From NCBI GenBank assembly GCA_963709325.1, contig CAVPVV010000001.1:930001-994000 (forward strand): DNA of 64,000 nucleotides, given 5' to 3'. Positions 8,792 to 17,384 of this stretch are shown piece after piece. The position numbers and the translations under genes are program-made. Below the pieces are notes generated by a model. The model saw only the letters and a list, made by a program, of their open reading frames with translations. It had not been told where the DNA came from and made no database searches. This DNA comes from VFZN01 sp963709325. Its GTDB lineage: Bacteria > Acidobacteriota > Vicinamibacteria > Vicinamibacterales > UBA2999. How positions within the stretch are numbered: the stretch's first letter is position 1; every line of letters starts with the position of its first letter.

Positions 8792-10061
8792 GTGGGACCC
8801 CGGAAACGCCGCATTACCACCACGAAATCGATCGCGGCCTTGACGCCCCGCGACCAGCGCTACGCGGTGCCCGACTCCGTCGTCAGCGGGCTCGACTTGC
8901 GGATCGCGCCTGACGGCACGCGGACGTGGTCGCTGCGCTACTACGTCAACGGCCAGCGCCAGCGGTTGAGACTGGGCGAGTATGGCGACCCGCCGCGTCT
9001 GAGCCTCCATGCGGCGCGCCAGAAGGCGCAGCGCGTGATCCGCAAGGTGGACGACGGCACCGATCCTCAGGGGGAACGGCGCGCGGCCCGAGAGGCCGCA
9101 GCAGGCCGCGAAGCAGGCCGCAGCGCTGGCGAAACGCGACAGCATCGAGGCGCTCTGCGACGCGTTCATCGAGCGACACGCCAAGGTCCGAAAGCGGACG
9201 TGGCGCGATGACCAGTCGAAGATCAACTGCGAGATCCTGCCGGCCTGGAAGGGCCGACCGGTCACGTCCATCACACGCCGGGACTGCCGGGCGCTCGTGC
9301 AGGCGATCGCCGACCGCCCCGCGCCGATCTACGCCAACCGACTCGCGGCGCTTACTCAGCCGGCTATTTCGGTTCGCCGTCGATGAGGAGTTGATCGAGG
9401 CCAACGTCGCGGCGCAATTGCCGAAGCCCGGCGTCGAGATCAGCGCGCGCCCGGAGGCCGAGCGCGAAGACAAGCCCTACGACGAGGACGAGAGCCGCGC
9501 CATCTGGACCGCGACGACCGCCCTCGCGCCGACCCCGCGGGCCCTCTATCGACTCGGGCTGATCACCGGCCAGCGGCCCGGCGAGATCAGCGGCATGACG
9601 TGGGACGAGATCGACGGCCACTGGTGGACGATTCCCGCGTCGAGGACGAAGAACCGGAAAGCGCATCGCGTCTACCTGACGGCCCTCGCGCTCGAGGCAC
9701 TCGACGCCGTCCCGCGGATCAAGGACGAACCGCGGGTCTTCGCCGGCTATCGCGGGAAGCGGCAGATCGGCGAGTTGAACACGAAGGTGTTTACGCCACA
9801 CGCGGCCGCGCCTGAAGCCGCGTCATGCCATGCGCGATACCGCGGCCACCGGGATGGCGCGGACGGGCGTGGACACTGATGACGTCTCCCACGTGCTCGA
9901 ATCACTCCGTCGGCCTGCGGGTGACGCAGGGGTACACCGCGTATAGCTTCGACAAGGAAAAGCGGCTGGCGCTCCTGAAATGGGAGCGGCGGCTGCGCGC
10001 CATCCTAGCCGCGAAGGCGCCGGAGGCTGAGAAGGTGGTGTCGATTGGGAGGGCCGGCTGA
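8792..10061 (+). CDS. int: Tyrosine site-specific integrase of the tRNA-Phe island (frameshifted in this sequence)
   Basis: Start GTG at 8792 is set by a perfect AGGAGG at 8781-8786. The N-terminal region (GLDLRIAPDGTRTWSLRYY, RLRLGEYGDPPRLSLHAAR) is the arm-binding domain of P4-type integrases. The core-binding region (EALCDAFIERHAKVRKRTW, then ILPAWKGRPVTSI) and the catalytic domain follow in other frames: GLITGQRPGEISGMTWDEID with the first Arg, a KNRKAHRVYLT beta-hairpin Lys, HAMRDTAATGMARTG with the His-x-x-Arg box, LNHSVG, and the nucleophile in QGYTAYSF. Together all catalytic residues are present, spread over frames that change near 9100, 9350 and 9820. The span is 3n+1 bases. Given similar shifts in essential genes nearby, I treat it as one gene with sequence errors. 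The downstream gene overlaps its TGA. Confidence 0.85.
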
Positions 10062-10627
10062 TGGCGCCTCGTCTCAGCAGGAAGCGGATCGCCACGATCA
10101 ATGGCGCCCGCCTCGATGACGTGGCCGGAGTCCGGACGCTTCGCGCCGCGGCGACGGCCCCGCACCTGTGGGTATACGTCCACCCGACCGTCGACGACAC
10201 GCTGGTGCCCCTGCTGGTGAAAGCTGACGTAATCGGATTGACGCGCGACGAGCTGCTCGCGGAGATCGAGGACTATCTCGGGAACGCGGCGAAGATGCAC
10301 ACGCCAGTCATGCCCGCGCTGGCGTTCGTCGAGTGGTGCCTCGACCTGCGCCTCGAGGCTCACCACGACGCCACCATTGCCCACGAGGCCACGATGGGCA
10401 CCAGGCGCGCGCTGACGGCGCCCGCGCGGGACCAGAAGCGGGTCGGCGCCGACACGCGCGCCGAGGGCTGGCTCAGGGAGGATCGCGACGATGCCGGCGG
10501 ACTGGCTCAAGAAGGAGGCAGAGGCCGACATCGCCGCCCGAGAAGGGATGACGCTGGCGGCCCTCCAGAAGCGCCTCGCCCAATACCGCCGGCGGCAGCG
10601 ACAGAAGAAATCGCTATGACGTTCTGA
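10061..10627 (+). CDS. Hypothetical protein downstream of the integrase
   Basis: The ATG overlaps the integrase TGA (TGATG), so the two are translationally coupled. The first 125 residues look like a genuine protein (RKRIATINGARLDDVAGVR, then PLLVKADVIGLTRDELLAEI, and PVMPALAFVEWCLDLRLEA), mixed alpha/beta with an acidic helix. The last 50 residues become Arg/Pro-rich and lie antisense-like to the better small frame at 10491-10619, so the true stop may have been lost through a base error around 10480. No family is recognised. The position between int and alpA suggests an accessory or regulatory role in the element. Confidence 0.45.
   Translation: MAPRLSRKRIATINGARLDDVAGVRTLRAAATAPHLWVYVHPTVDDTLVPLLVKADVIGLTRDELLAEIEDYLGNAAKMHTPVMPALAFVEWCLDLRLEAHHDATIAHEATMGTRRALTAPARDQKRVGADTRAEGWLREDRDDAGGLAQEGGRGRHRRPRRDDAGGPPEAPRPIPPAAATEEIAMTF
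10491..10619 (+). CDS. Small basic helical protein (42 aa)
   Basis: An ATG-started 42-codon frame reads MPADWLKKEAEADIAAREG, then LAALQKRLAQYRRRQRQKKSL. It is a single charged helix with a strongly basic end, plausible as a small DNA-binding or structural protein of the element. It overlaps the 3' part of the preceding frame; only one of the two readings need be real here, and this one has better amino-acid composition. It ends 52 bp before the AlpA-like gene. Confidence 0.4.
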   Translation: MPADWLKKEAEADIAAREGMTLAALQKRLAQYRRRQRQKKSL

Positions 10628-10671
10628 CAGAGCGTCATATTTCGCCAGTAGGCGTGCACCACGATGCTCGC

Positions 10672-10941
10672 ATGAGCACGCACGCACCAACACCCAACGA
10701 CGTTCAATACATCCGCCGCGCCACGCTCATCAAGCGCTGGGACTGCTCCGACATGACGGTGACGCGCATGGTGCGTCGCGGCGAACTCCCTCCGCCGACG
10801 CGCCTCGGTAAGGGCATGTCCGCCTGGCGCTCGGACATCATCGAGGCGATCGAGGCCGCGCGCACCCCGCCCGGGCCGGAACCCACCACGAAGGCCGCGA
10901 GCCCCGTACGCGACGACAGCCGGCGGGGGCCGGCCGCCTGA
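10672..10941 (+). CDS. AlpA/excisionase-like winged-helix DNA-binding protein
   Basis: About 89 residues from the ATG at 10672 (another ATG at 10654 is in frame). The central part YIRRATLIKRWDCSDMTVTR, then MVRRGELPPPTRLG and AWRSDIIEAIEAA, is the AlpA/MerR-like helix-turn-helix: an RRATL-type strand, a recognition helix with MTVTRM, and the aromatic wing that ends in AWRSDIIEAI. In P4 and phage-inducible islands AlpA activates or assists excision; here it lies about 600 bp after int, as in those elements. The C-terminal tail is Pro/Arg-rich and probably disordered. A role as the recombination directionality factor is inferred from family and context. Confidence 0.75.
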   Translation: MSTHAPTPNDVQYIRRATLIKRWDCSDMTVTRMVRRGELPPPTRLGKGMSAWRSDIIEAIEAARTPPGPEPTTKAASPVRDDSRRGPAA

Positions 10942-10963
10942 GCGACACGGTGGGATCATCGCC

Positions 10964-11404
10964 ATGCCGATCAGCACCAGCATAGCGGACCTGCGGCGCG
11001 ATCTGCTCGTCGCCGACACCATGATCGCGCACTTCGCCGCCGACGAGGCCGATCTCAAAGCCTACGTCACCGACCTCCGCGCCTACATCGCCGAGCTCGA
11101 AGCCGATGTCGTCGCGTGTCGGGAGCTGCTGCAGGAGGCGCTCGCGATCGCGCACGAGCACGATCGGCAACTCCATCTCCTTCGCGACGAGAACAAGCAT
11201 CTCCGCGCTCAGCTCCGCGCCGTATTCTCCGGCCGGACGATCGCCGAGGAGCGTCAAGCCATCGACGAGGAGCCCGACCAGGCCATCACCGCCGAAGACG
11301 CCGCCGACGGCATCGCGGAGGCCGCCGAGACCGAGTCGTTGCAGACCATCTTGGCGGCCTGGCCGGGTATTTCGCAGGCCTCGAAATACGAGGGCGAGGC
11401 ATGA
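10964..11404 (+). CDS. Coiled-coil protein preceding the primase (hypothetical)
   Basis: An intact 146-residue acidic helical protein. Residues about 8-85 form a long heptad pattern (IADLRRDLLVADTMIAHFAA, ELEADVVACRELLQEALAIA, DRQLHLLRDENKHLRAQLRA), strongly suggestive of a coiled coil; the C-terminal third is acidic and ends near AAWPGISQ. Its TGA overlaps the primase ATG (ATGA), so the two are translationally coupled. It may be a partner or regulator of the replication protein, which is inference from coupling only. No family is recognised. Confidence 0.55.
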   Translation: MPISTSIADLRRDLLVADTMIAHFAADEADLKAYVTDLRAYIAELEADVVACRELLQEALAIAHEHDRQLHLLRDENKHLRAQLRAVFSGRTIAEERQAIDEEPDQAITAEDAADGIAEAAETESLQTILAAWPGISQASKYEGEA

Positions 11405-12804
11405 GCCGCTCGAATATCACCGCCGACGACGTGCCGTTCGCCAGTCATACGCGGCCGGCGCTGGTGGTCCCTGAAGACAAACTGACCGAGGCCGGCGCGG
11501 CCGAACGCTTCGCTCGCCGACATGGGCAGGACGTGCGCTTCGACCATCGGCGCGGTCGCTGGCTGCTCTGGGCGGGCCATCGGTGGACGCCGGATCAGGA
11601 TGGAGCGATCGTCCGACTCGCGCTCAGCTTCGCGCGCACCTGGCAACGGGAAGCACTCGACGTCACCGATCAGGATCGCCGACAGAAGGCCCTCACCTTT
11701 GCCTTGCGACTCGAGCGGCGCGACGCGCTGATGAGCGTGTTGACCTTGGCGCGGGCGCTGAAACCGATCGCCGACGCCGGCGATCGATGGGACGCGGACC
11801 CCTGGCTGCTCGGCGTGCCGAACGGGATCATCAACCTGCGGACCGGCGAACGGCGCGACGGCCGGCGCGAGGATGCCATCACCATGCAGGCGGCGGTGCC
11901 GTTCGACCCTGAGGCCCACAGTCGACGGTGGAAGCGGTTCCTCGTCGAAGTCTTCGCGGGCAACCGCGCCCTCGTCCGCTTCATGCACGCGGCGGTCGGC
12001 TACGCCCTCACCGGCATCACGGCGGAGCAATGCCTGTTCCTCGCCTACGGCAGTGGCAGCAACGGAAAGGGCTCCTTGATCAACACCGTGGCGCACGTGC
12101 TCGGCGACTACGCCCATGCGATGCCGTTCTCCACGATCGAGATGAACCAGCGGGCCGCCATCCCGAACGACCTGGCGGCGCTCGTGGGCCGGCGCTTCGT
12201 CACCGCCGCCGAGACCAACGATGGCACGCGGATCAATGAGGCCCGCGTTAAGGCGCTCACCGGGTGCGACCCGATCACGGCGCGATTCCTCCATTCGGAG
12301 TTCTTCACCTTCAACCCCGTCGCGAAGTTCTTCCTGGCCGTGAATCACAAGCCCATCGTGCAGGATGACTCGCGCGGATTCTGGCGCCGGCTGCGCCTCA
12401 TCCCGTTCCTGAAAGCCTTCAAGGTCAATCCCGCGCTCGAGACCGAGCTCCGAGCCGAGCACCCCGGCATTCTCGCTTGGGCCGTTCGTGGGTGCCTCCG
12501 CTGGCAGGAGGTGGGGTTGCAGGTGCCGGCGGCGGTGACGGCCGCCACGGATGCGTATGAGGCCGACAGCGACGTGCTGGCGGACTTCCTCGCCGATGCC
12601 TGCGACCTCGACGACCCGAAGGCGGTGACGCGGGCCGCCGAGTTCTACAAGGCCTATGTCTGGTGGGCCGATGCGGGCCACCTCCGGAAGGAGGACCGCC
12701 TCAGCAAAACGATGTTCGGGCGGAAGGCCTCGGAGCGGTTTAAGAAGGACAAGAACCGGAACGGTTGGTTCTATTCGGGCGTGCGGGTGACGAGTTTTTC
12801 CTAA
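11401..12804 (+). CDS. P4/D5-type phage or plasmid primase-helicase
   Basis: An intact 467-residue protein. The N-terminal region carries the D5 N-like segment (FDHRRGRWLLWAGHRWTPDQ), and WLLGVPNGIINLRTGE marks the D5_N/primase C-terminal family. The helicase domain has Walker A GSGSNGKGSL at about residues 216-225, a FVTAAETNDG strand, and FFLAVNHKPIVQDDSRGFWRRLRLIPF, the hallmark sensor and arginine region of superfamily 3 helicases in P4 alpha-like proteins. The C-terminal part is a winged-helix-like domain ending in KNRNGWFYSGVRV. The first 40 residues are too short for a full AEP primase domain, so it may be a helicase without an active primase. It is the replication protein of the element and starts with ATGA coupling. 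Confidence 0.9.
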   Translation: MSRSNITADDVPFASHTRPALVVPEDKLTEAGAAERFARRHGQDVRFDHRRGRWLLWAGHRWTPDQDGAIVRLALSFARTWQREALDVTDQDRRQKALTFALRLERRDALMSVLTLARALKPIADAGDRWDADPWLLGVPNGIINLRTGERRDGRREDAITMQAAVPFDPEAHSRRWKRFLVEVFAGNRALVRFMHAAVGYALTGITAEQCLFLAYGSGSNGKGSLINTVAHVLGDYAHAMPFSTIEMNQRAAIPNDLAALVGRRFVTAAETNDGTRINEARVKALTGCDPITARFLHSEFFTFNPVAKFFLAVNHKPIVQDDSRGFWRRLRLIPFLKAFKVNPALETELRAEHPGILAWAVRGCLRWQEVGLQVPAAVTAATDAYEADSDVLADFLADACDLDDPKAVTRAAEFYKAYVWWADAGHLRKEDRLSKTMFGRKASERFKKDKNRNGWFYSGVRVTSFS

Positions 12805-13036
12805 GGAATGACGAGTTTGAGCTTCATTTCTGGTTTTTCCTTTAGAGAGCGCTTACGCGAGAAAACATGAAAACGACCTCAAACTCGTCACAACCCGTCA
12901 CGACCGACCCCATGACACTAGTGCGCGCACCGTTCATCGTCGCGGAGATATCGAAGATCTGGACCGATGGTGAGCCGGGCTCGGGCGATCCCACGCCGAT
13001 TTGGGGGCAGGCTAGCCGGAAAGTAAGGAGAGCACG
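12805..13036. other. Spacer after the primase with 13-bp inverted repeats
   Basis: TGACGAGTTTGAG at 12809-12821 is exactly inverted at 12878-12890 (CTCAAACTCGTCA), with a partial third copy just before the primase stop (12788-12797) and a related CCCGTCA at about 12894-12900. No gene is seen. The location after a P4-like replication gene makes a replication origin or regulator-binding region possible; a transcription terminator is less likely because no T-run follows. Confidence 0.45.
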
Positions 13037-13327
13037 ATGTTGATGAAAGTCTTTACCGCGACACTCCTTGTGATGATGGCGGCGTGCAAGACAACGGAGC
13101 CGGTGCTGGAGTGGGACGGTGACCCGCCACCCGCGTATTTCGAGCGTGCTTTCAAGGAAGAGGGGCCGTGGACGCGGGTGACCGCAACGCCGAAATGCAC
13201 CACGGCGGCGACAACGTGTCGCTATTCCACCCAACTGCCTCCGTCTGTCAAACGCGGGGACAGGATTTACGTGCGCCAGTGTGTTGACAAGGAGTGTTCA
13301 GCTCCTACATCGGTCGTTTACAAGTAG
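13037..13327 (+). CDS. Small predicted lipoprotein
   Basis: 96 residues. The ATG at 13037 is preceded by AAGGAG at a suitable distance (13024-13029). MLMKVFTATLLVMMAACKTT is a lipoprotein signal peptide with a lipobox ending at Cys17, so the mature protein should be lipid-anchored. The mature part has two further Cys pairs (CTTAATTC and CVDKEC), which could form disulfides in the periplasm, and ends in APTSVVYK. It has no known domain. It is intact, with its own ribosome site, and sits between replication and packaging-like genes of the island, so it may be cargo expressed on its own. Confidence 0.65.
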   Translation: MLMKVFTATLLVMMAACKTTEPVLEWDGDPPPAYFERAFKEEGPWTRVTATPKCTTAATTCRYSTQLPPSVKRGDRIYVRQCVDKECSAPTSVVYK

Positions 13328-13608
13328 CCTCCCGCGATCTTCCGCCTCGCCGCCCGCTTGAGTCTACAGGCCAGGCAGCACGGGTAAGGGTCGCCGTTGG
13401 GGCCTCCGTGATCGCCCTGGGCGTGCTGCTCCTCGTCGTGGCGCTCGTGGCCCTCTAGCTGGAATTCGCCGCGTGGAGGCGCCGCACATGACGTCAACTT
13501 CGACGGGGGGGGGCCGATCCAACATTTTCGGTCGCCCTCTCCGCAAACCGCTCGGCAGTCATACGCACGTAGCGGCAGGTTCAGAAGTTTTTGAAGGGGA
13601 GGAGACCC
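13328..13608. other. Spacer with no confidently recognised gene
   Basis: Plus-strand codons at about 13386-13458 read as a short hydrophobic helix ending in TAG (VGASVIALGVLLLVVALVAL). The minus strand offers a Cys/His-rich reading (CCLACRLKRAARRK). Neither has a convincing start, so neither is called as a gene. A run of eight or more G residues lies near 13505. Confidence 0.3.
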
Positions 13609-13998
13609 ATGAAGGGTGGCAGACGCGCCCGCTCGGGACCCGTGGCGCTCCCGGCGGCGACCCATATGTTACGTGGCACGCATCGGCCGGATCGGCACGG
13701 TCGCCTGGACGGCTCGAGGGATCAACCGGCGGAGTGGACGCCGGTCGACGCCGACCTCGCCCGACTCGGGGTGGCCGGACGCACGTTGGTGGAGCGGATC
13801 CGCAGGGACTATGTGCTGTCGCCCCTGGACGGCGTGCGCGTGGTGCAGGCGGGCGAGGTTATGGACAAGATCGCGGCGCTCCTGGCGCTGGCTCGGACCG
13901 GCTTCACGCCCGCCGAGGCGGCGACGTTGGATCGCAGCGAACTCGGCTGGCGGCAATTACTCGCGCGGCACCTCGACTCGTTGGAGCCGCGCAAATGA
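13609..13998 (+). CDS. Probable P27-like phage terminase small subunit
   Basis: 129 residues from the ATG at 13609, preceded by a GGGGAGGAG ribosome site. The N-terminus (KGGRRARSGPVALPAATHML, then RGTHRPDRHGR) matches the basic, Pro-rich start with an L-x-G-T/N-x-R-x-x-R-x-G pattern seen in P27-family terminase small subunits. The rest is helical (ARLGVAGRTLVERIRRDY, then EVMDKIAALLALARTGFTPA, and GWRQLLARHLDSL), as expected for the oligomerising part. The length fits the family. It overlaps the next gene by 4 bp. No large terminase subunit is found, as in satellites that borrow it from a helper phage. The family call is by motif memory and is moderate only. Confidence 0.5.
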   Translation: MKGGRRARSGPVALPAATHMLRGTHRPDRHGRLDGSRDQPAEWTPVDADLARLGVAGRTLVERIRRDYVLSPLDGVRVVQAGEVMDKIAALLALARTGFTPAEAATLDRSELGWRQLLARHLDSLEPRK

Positions 13999-14514
13999 GC
14001 CGCCGGCGCGCCCCCGCGGAGGTCGGCGACGCCCGCGCGATCGCCCGCCAGTTTCGGTTGGCCGACTCGGATGAGTTCGTCACAAGCTGGTTTAACGATC
14101 CGCTGTTCCACTCACTAACGGATGCGGAGCGGGCGTGGTGCGTGCCGGGCGTGCGGCGTGAGGTGTGGTCGCAAGAACACCGGATGAGTGTGCCGCGACC
14201 GGCAGTCGTGTTCGACCACGTCGTGTCGACCGGCTGGCAGCTGATGTGGGACAGCCTCGACGGCGACGCCGCGTTTCCATTGGCGGATGTGCGCGCGGCG
14301 GTGGCCGCGGACCGAAAGAAGGTGGACGCCTTTCGTCGCCGCGATCCGATCGGCGCGCAAGCGATCGGCGACTACTTGGCAGCAGTGGGTCGAGGATCTC
14401 GCCACGGTGGAGCGGCTGGCCCGCGAGGCAGCCGCCTGTGACGATTCGTTGGGCCGTGTGGCCTATTACCGCACGCTGACATCCGGGGCGCGTTACGGGA
14501 AGCCGGAGGCCTGA
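13995..14514 (+). CDS. Hypothetical island protein, one frameshift near 14384
   Basis: ATG overlaps the preceding stop by 4 bp. The first 130 residues (EVGDARAIARQFRLADSDEF, then WFNDPLFHSLTDAERAW) are protein-like. At GDYL the frame shifts by one base (the span is 3n+1), and the C-terminus continues as QQWVEDLATVERLAREAAAC and YYRTLTSGARYGKPEA to the TGA at 14512-14514. It is a helical protein of about 172 residues with several Trp. I recognise no family. Coupling to the terminase-like gene suggests a packaging or late function in the element, which is inference. Confidence 0.45.
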
Positions 14515-14530
14515 ATGGCGATGGCGCCCG

Positions 14531-14825
14531 TGGCCGCGATTTCACGTCCACTTCACGCCGACCTACGGGGTCTTGGCTGAACCTCGTGGAACGCTGGTTC
14601 GCTGAGCTCACGAACAAACAACTGCGTCGCGGAGTCCACCGCAGCGTCGCTCAGTTGAAGACGGCGATTCGAGAGTCTATCGCTGCGCATCATGCGCATT
14701 TCAATCCGTTTATCTGGACGAAGACGGCCGACGACATCCTCGCCAGCATTGCGCGCTCCGCCCAGCGAACACCCGACCTGCAGGCCGCGCCCCTTGTTGC
14801 GCAAACCACGTGGTCAGGACACTAG
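14531..14825 (+). mobile_element. C-terminal remnant of an IS630-family transposase
   Basis: The sequence encodes WPRFHVHFTPTYG, then, after a one-base shift at GGGG near 14567-14570, SWLNLVERWFAELTNKQLRR followed by SVAQLKTAIRESIAAH, PFIWTKTADDILASI and a TAG stop. This is the final DDE segment of IS630-type transposases (the catalytic Glu in LVERWF). Nothing of the N-terminal two thirds precedes it, so it is a fragment. No terminal inverted repeat could be assigned. Confidence 0.8.
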
Positions 14826-15081
14826 TCAACACTGCAAGAAACTCCAGGGTGGCACGCTGCTCTTTGGATGTCTTCGTCCATAGGGCATTCTCCCGCGAAG
14901 CTGGCTCACGAGGCGCGACGGATCGGTGCGACGTGTCGTCGCGACCTCCGGCTGCGTCGCTCGCGTGCTAGGGCGTGTCAGAACCCATCACCATCGTCGG
15001 CGGCGCCAGTGTCGGGGCAGGACGACTGCCGGATTCCATGCGCTCGTACCGTCGCGACCCACGAGTTCGATGCCACACGGC
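14826..15081. other. No recognisable gene
   Basis: Between the IS630 remnant and the end of the FN3 gene I see only short frames without protein-like composition. Confidence 0.4.
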
Positions 15082-16110
15082 CTACGGCACGACGATGGTG
15101 ACTTCCTTGGAGACGAAGCCCAGTCCGAGCGCACTCGTGGCCACGATTCGGACGTAATAGGTACCGGCGGTACGCCGGCGGCACCAAAGGACGGGCCGTG
15201 GATGGCAGTAGTCGCACGGCCGCATTCGACAGCCCGGGCGCGGTGCCTGCCTCGAGTTGATAGCCGGTCACCGCTGCGCCGGTCACCGGCCATGTCCAAG
15301 CCAGAAAGACGGTCCGGTCGCTACCGACACTGCCCGTGAGGACGGGCGGCCCTGGCGGCGACGGGCCGACCACGACGCGCAGATCGGGGGTGGGAGGCCC
15401 CGTCCCCGACGCATTGCGCGCGCGGACGCGCACGTAGTAGCTGCCATTGGGGTAGCTGCCATTGGGGACGGGGGGTGTGAGGAAGCTCGTCGCGGCGCTG
15501 CCGGTTGCGAAGTTCGCAGAATCTGTCGCGCCCGGGGTGGTGCCTGCCTCGATGACATAGGTGGCGACGGGCGCGACCGCTGCATTCGCTGGGGCCGTCC
15601 AGGTCATCACGACGGTGTGGTCAGTGACGGTGGCGCCGAGGGCGAGCGGGGCCGTTGGCACGGATGTCGGCCCAACCACGACCACAATCTCGTTCGACGG
15701 GACCGTCGTGCCGGCGACGGCCGCCACGACGCGCACGTAGTAGGTGCCATGGACGTGCGGATGCCCAGCGGCACGGCGGCGATGGGCGCCCCGTCTGGCG
15801 ACAGGCGGGCGACGACGGTGTAACCCGTCGGCGGTGGAGTGCCGTGGGCAATGCGGTGGCGGTCTGGAGGGTGGAGCGCGCCGGCGACGGGACCGGCGCC
15901 GCAGAACCGCTCGGGGACGTGCTCGTCGCACACCGAGGTGTCGTGCGGGATTTGCGCAGGTCGGCCGGCGTCGGCCTCTACTCCGGCGCCGGATCCGCCC
16001 ACCCGCCGCCGGTCGGGCCGTGCCGGTCCGCCCTGAAGGTGCCCCCTTGCCAGGTGAATCGCGACCGGGAGCGCTCGCCGTCCGGCCCGGGTTCGTTTAG
16101 CGCCTGTCAT
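15082..16110 (-). CDS. Secreted-type protein with tandem fibronectin type III domains (frameshifted)
   Basis: At least three FN3 repeats can be followed: HGTYYVRVVAAVAGTTVPSN, then VTDHTVVMTWTAPANAAVAP, NGSYYVRVRARNASGTGPPT, SDRTVFLAWTWPVTGAAVTG, and finally GTYYVRIVATSALGLGFVSK with a TAG stop at 15082-15084. The alternating motif (hydrophobic W strand, Y-x-V-R strand, A-x-N/S-x-x-G loop) is typical FN3. The reading frame changes several times, near 15175, 15750 and 15850, and the N-terminal part from the ATG at 16110 is poorly readable. A 15-bp tandem duplication at 15438-15467 repeats the PNGSY unit. FN3 arrays act as spacers in extracellular proteins; no catalytic domain is visible. Confidence 0.6.
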
Positions 16111-16314
16111 GCGTTATCTCTTTGACATTGCTCAATCGCGCGCCGCATTGCTGGGCGGTTTCGGTAAAAGGAAATGGCGGGTGTGATCCGCCGGCAACAC
16201 GGTGACCGGCGCTCTTGTGCCTAGTGTTGCCAAGCTGCCATCATTTGCCGATCTCGTTCGCCGTGATAGCCACCCCCCGCTTGCCGGAGCTATCAGCTCC
16301 CGGAAGGAACACGG

Positions 16315-16743
16315 ATGCGAATCCCTCAATCGCGACCACGTCACGCTCGCCGGCGTCATGGATTTGGGAAACCGTCGCTCGCCGTCGTCGTCGTCACGGT
16401 GCTCGCATTGGCTGGTAATGGTTGCACGAGCCTGCATCCAGTGCCCCTGGTCACGACGGGGGCGCCGGCGGCCACAGTGGGGCTCAAGCCAGGGGACGAT
16501 GTCCGCGTCACGATGCGCGACGGCCGCAAGGCGCAATTCACGGTCGAGAGCGTGGAGGCCTCGACCGTCATCGCCCAAGGCGGCACAAGATACGCGATGG
16601 ACGAAATGACGACCTTGGAACGACGATCTGTCAGCGGCGCGAAAACCGCGGGCCTCATCGCCGGGGTGGGTGGAGCGGTGTTTTTGGTCCTGATGGCGAT
16701 GATCGTCAGCGCTGAGGCGGCCCTTCTGTCGGGTTGTTGCTAG
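16315..16743 (+). CDS. Predicted lipoprotein with C-terminal membrane helix (hypothetical)
   Basis: An intact 142-residue frame. After a basic N-terminus, VVVVTVLALAGNGCTSLHPV is a lipoprotein signal with lipobox AGNGC. The mature part (PGDDVRVTMRDGRKAQFTVE, then SVEASTVIAQGGTRYAMDEM) is a small SH3/PRC-barrel-like beta unit, and KTAGLIAGVGGAVFLVLMAM is a C-terminal hydrophobic segment with glycine-zipper character. Lipoproteins with this layout are frequent in Acidobacteriota but uncharacterised. An upstream ATG in a better context was not found, so the start could be downstream of the basic stretch. Confidence 0.55.
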   Translation: MRIPQSRPRHARRRHGFGKPSLAVVVVTVLALAGNGCTSLHPVPLVTTGAPAATVGLKPGDDVRVTMRDGRKAQFTVESVEASTVIAQGGTRYAMDEMTTLERRSVSGAKTAGLIAGVGGAVFLVLMAMIVSAEAALLSGCC

Positions 16744-16808
16744 CAGGCTGACGCCGTGTCCATCGGTCAGGAAGACCGAGCCCGCCACCCGCGCCTAACG
16801 AGGACGTC

Positions 16809-17000
16809 GTGTGGCGTCTCGTCAAGGACGGCAAGCGCGCCCATGCGGCGATCCGGATGCTCGAGCACGGCGCCGAGTTGCGCGTCTACGTGAACGACAG
16901 CCTGATCGTGTCGCACCTCCACCACCGCGAGGCGGTCACGTCCTGCGGAAGCAGTCCGCCGAGTATCGGGAAGGATTCGAGGCGAAGCGGCGGGCTCGCG
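16809..17000 (+). CDS. Small conserved-looking protein, frameshifted (hypothetical)
   Basis: From a GTG at 16809 the frame reads WRLVKDGKRAHAAIRMLEHG and AELRVYVNDSLIVSHLH, a compact alpha/beta start. It then shifts near 16940, and KQSAEYREGFEAK follows in another frame. This small unit (an RMLEHGAELRVYVND strand pair followed by an EYREGFEAKGW-like end) resembles short proteins often seen near mobile elements. The end is uncertain because the second frame runs on with poor composition. I cannot name a family. Confidence 0.4.
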
Positions 17001-17384
17001 GAATACGCCGGCCCACAGGGCAGGCACTGTACGAACGGTGTTATCTGGCATGGTCGCCTCCCGGGGGGAAACGACCATTGCGTCAGAACGTCCCAAAAAT
17101 CGGCGACCAACATGCAGGCCAGCGACTCGACTACGGCGTCGTGAACATCCGCCGGAGCGGAGCCGTTTGCACGATCTCGGCCTCGATGAGCGGTGTATCT
17201 AGTCGTCAACGCTTCCTTTAGCGGCGGATAGACGGCCGGACACCCCTATAGAGCGAGGGTGTCCTGTCCGGAGGCCCGGATATGTATCGGACAAAGTGTC
17301 CGGGTCACTTGAAGGAGTGTTCCCGAAGGAGTTGACGACCGCGCCTCGGCCCAGGACAATGCCGACCGTCGGGGGGCAGGAGCC
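17001..17384. other. No recognisable gene
   Basis: Apart from the uncertain tail of the preceding frame, I see no coding signal. The GGGGGCAGGAG at 17371-17381 just precedes the TTG start of the amidase lipoprotein and may be its ribosome site. Confidence 0.4.
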
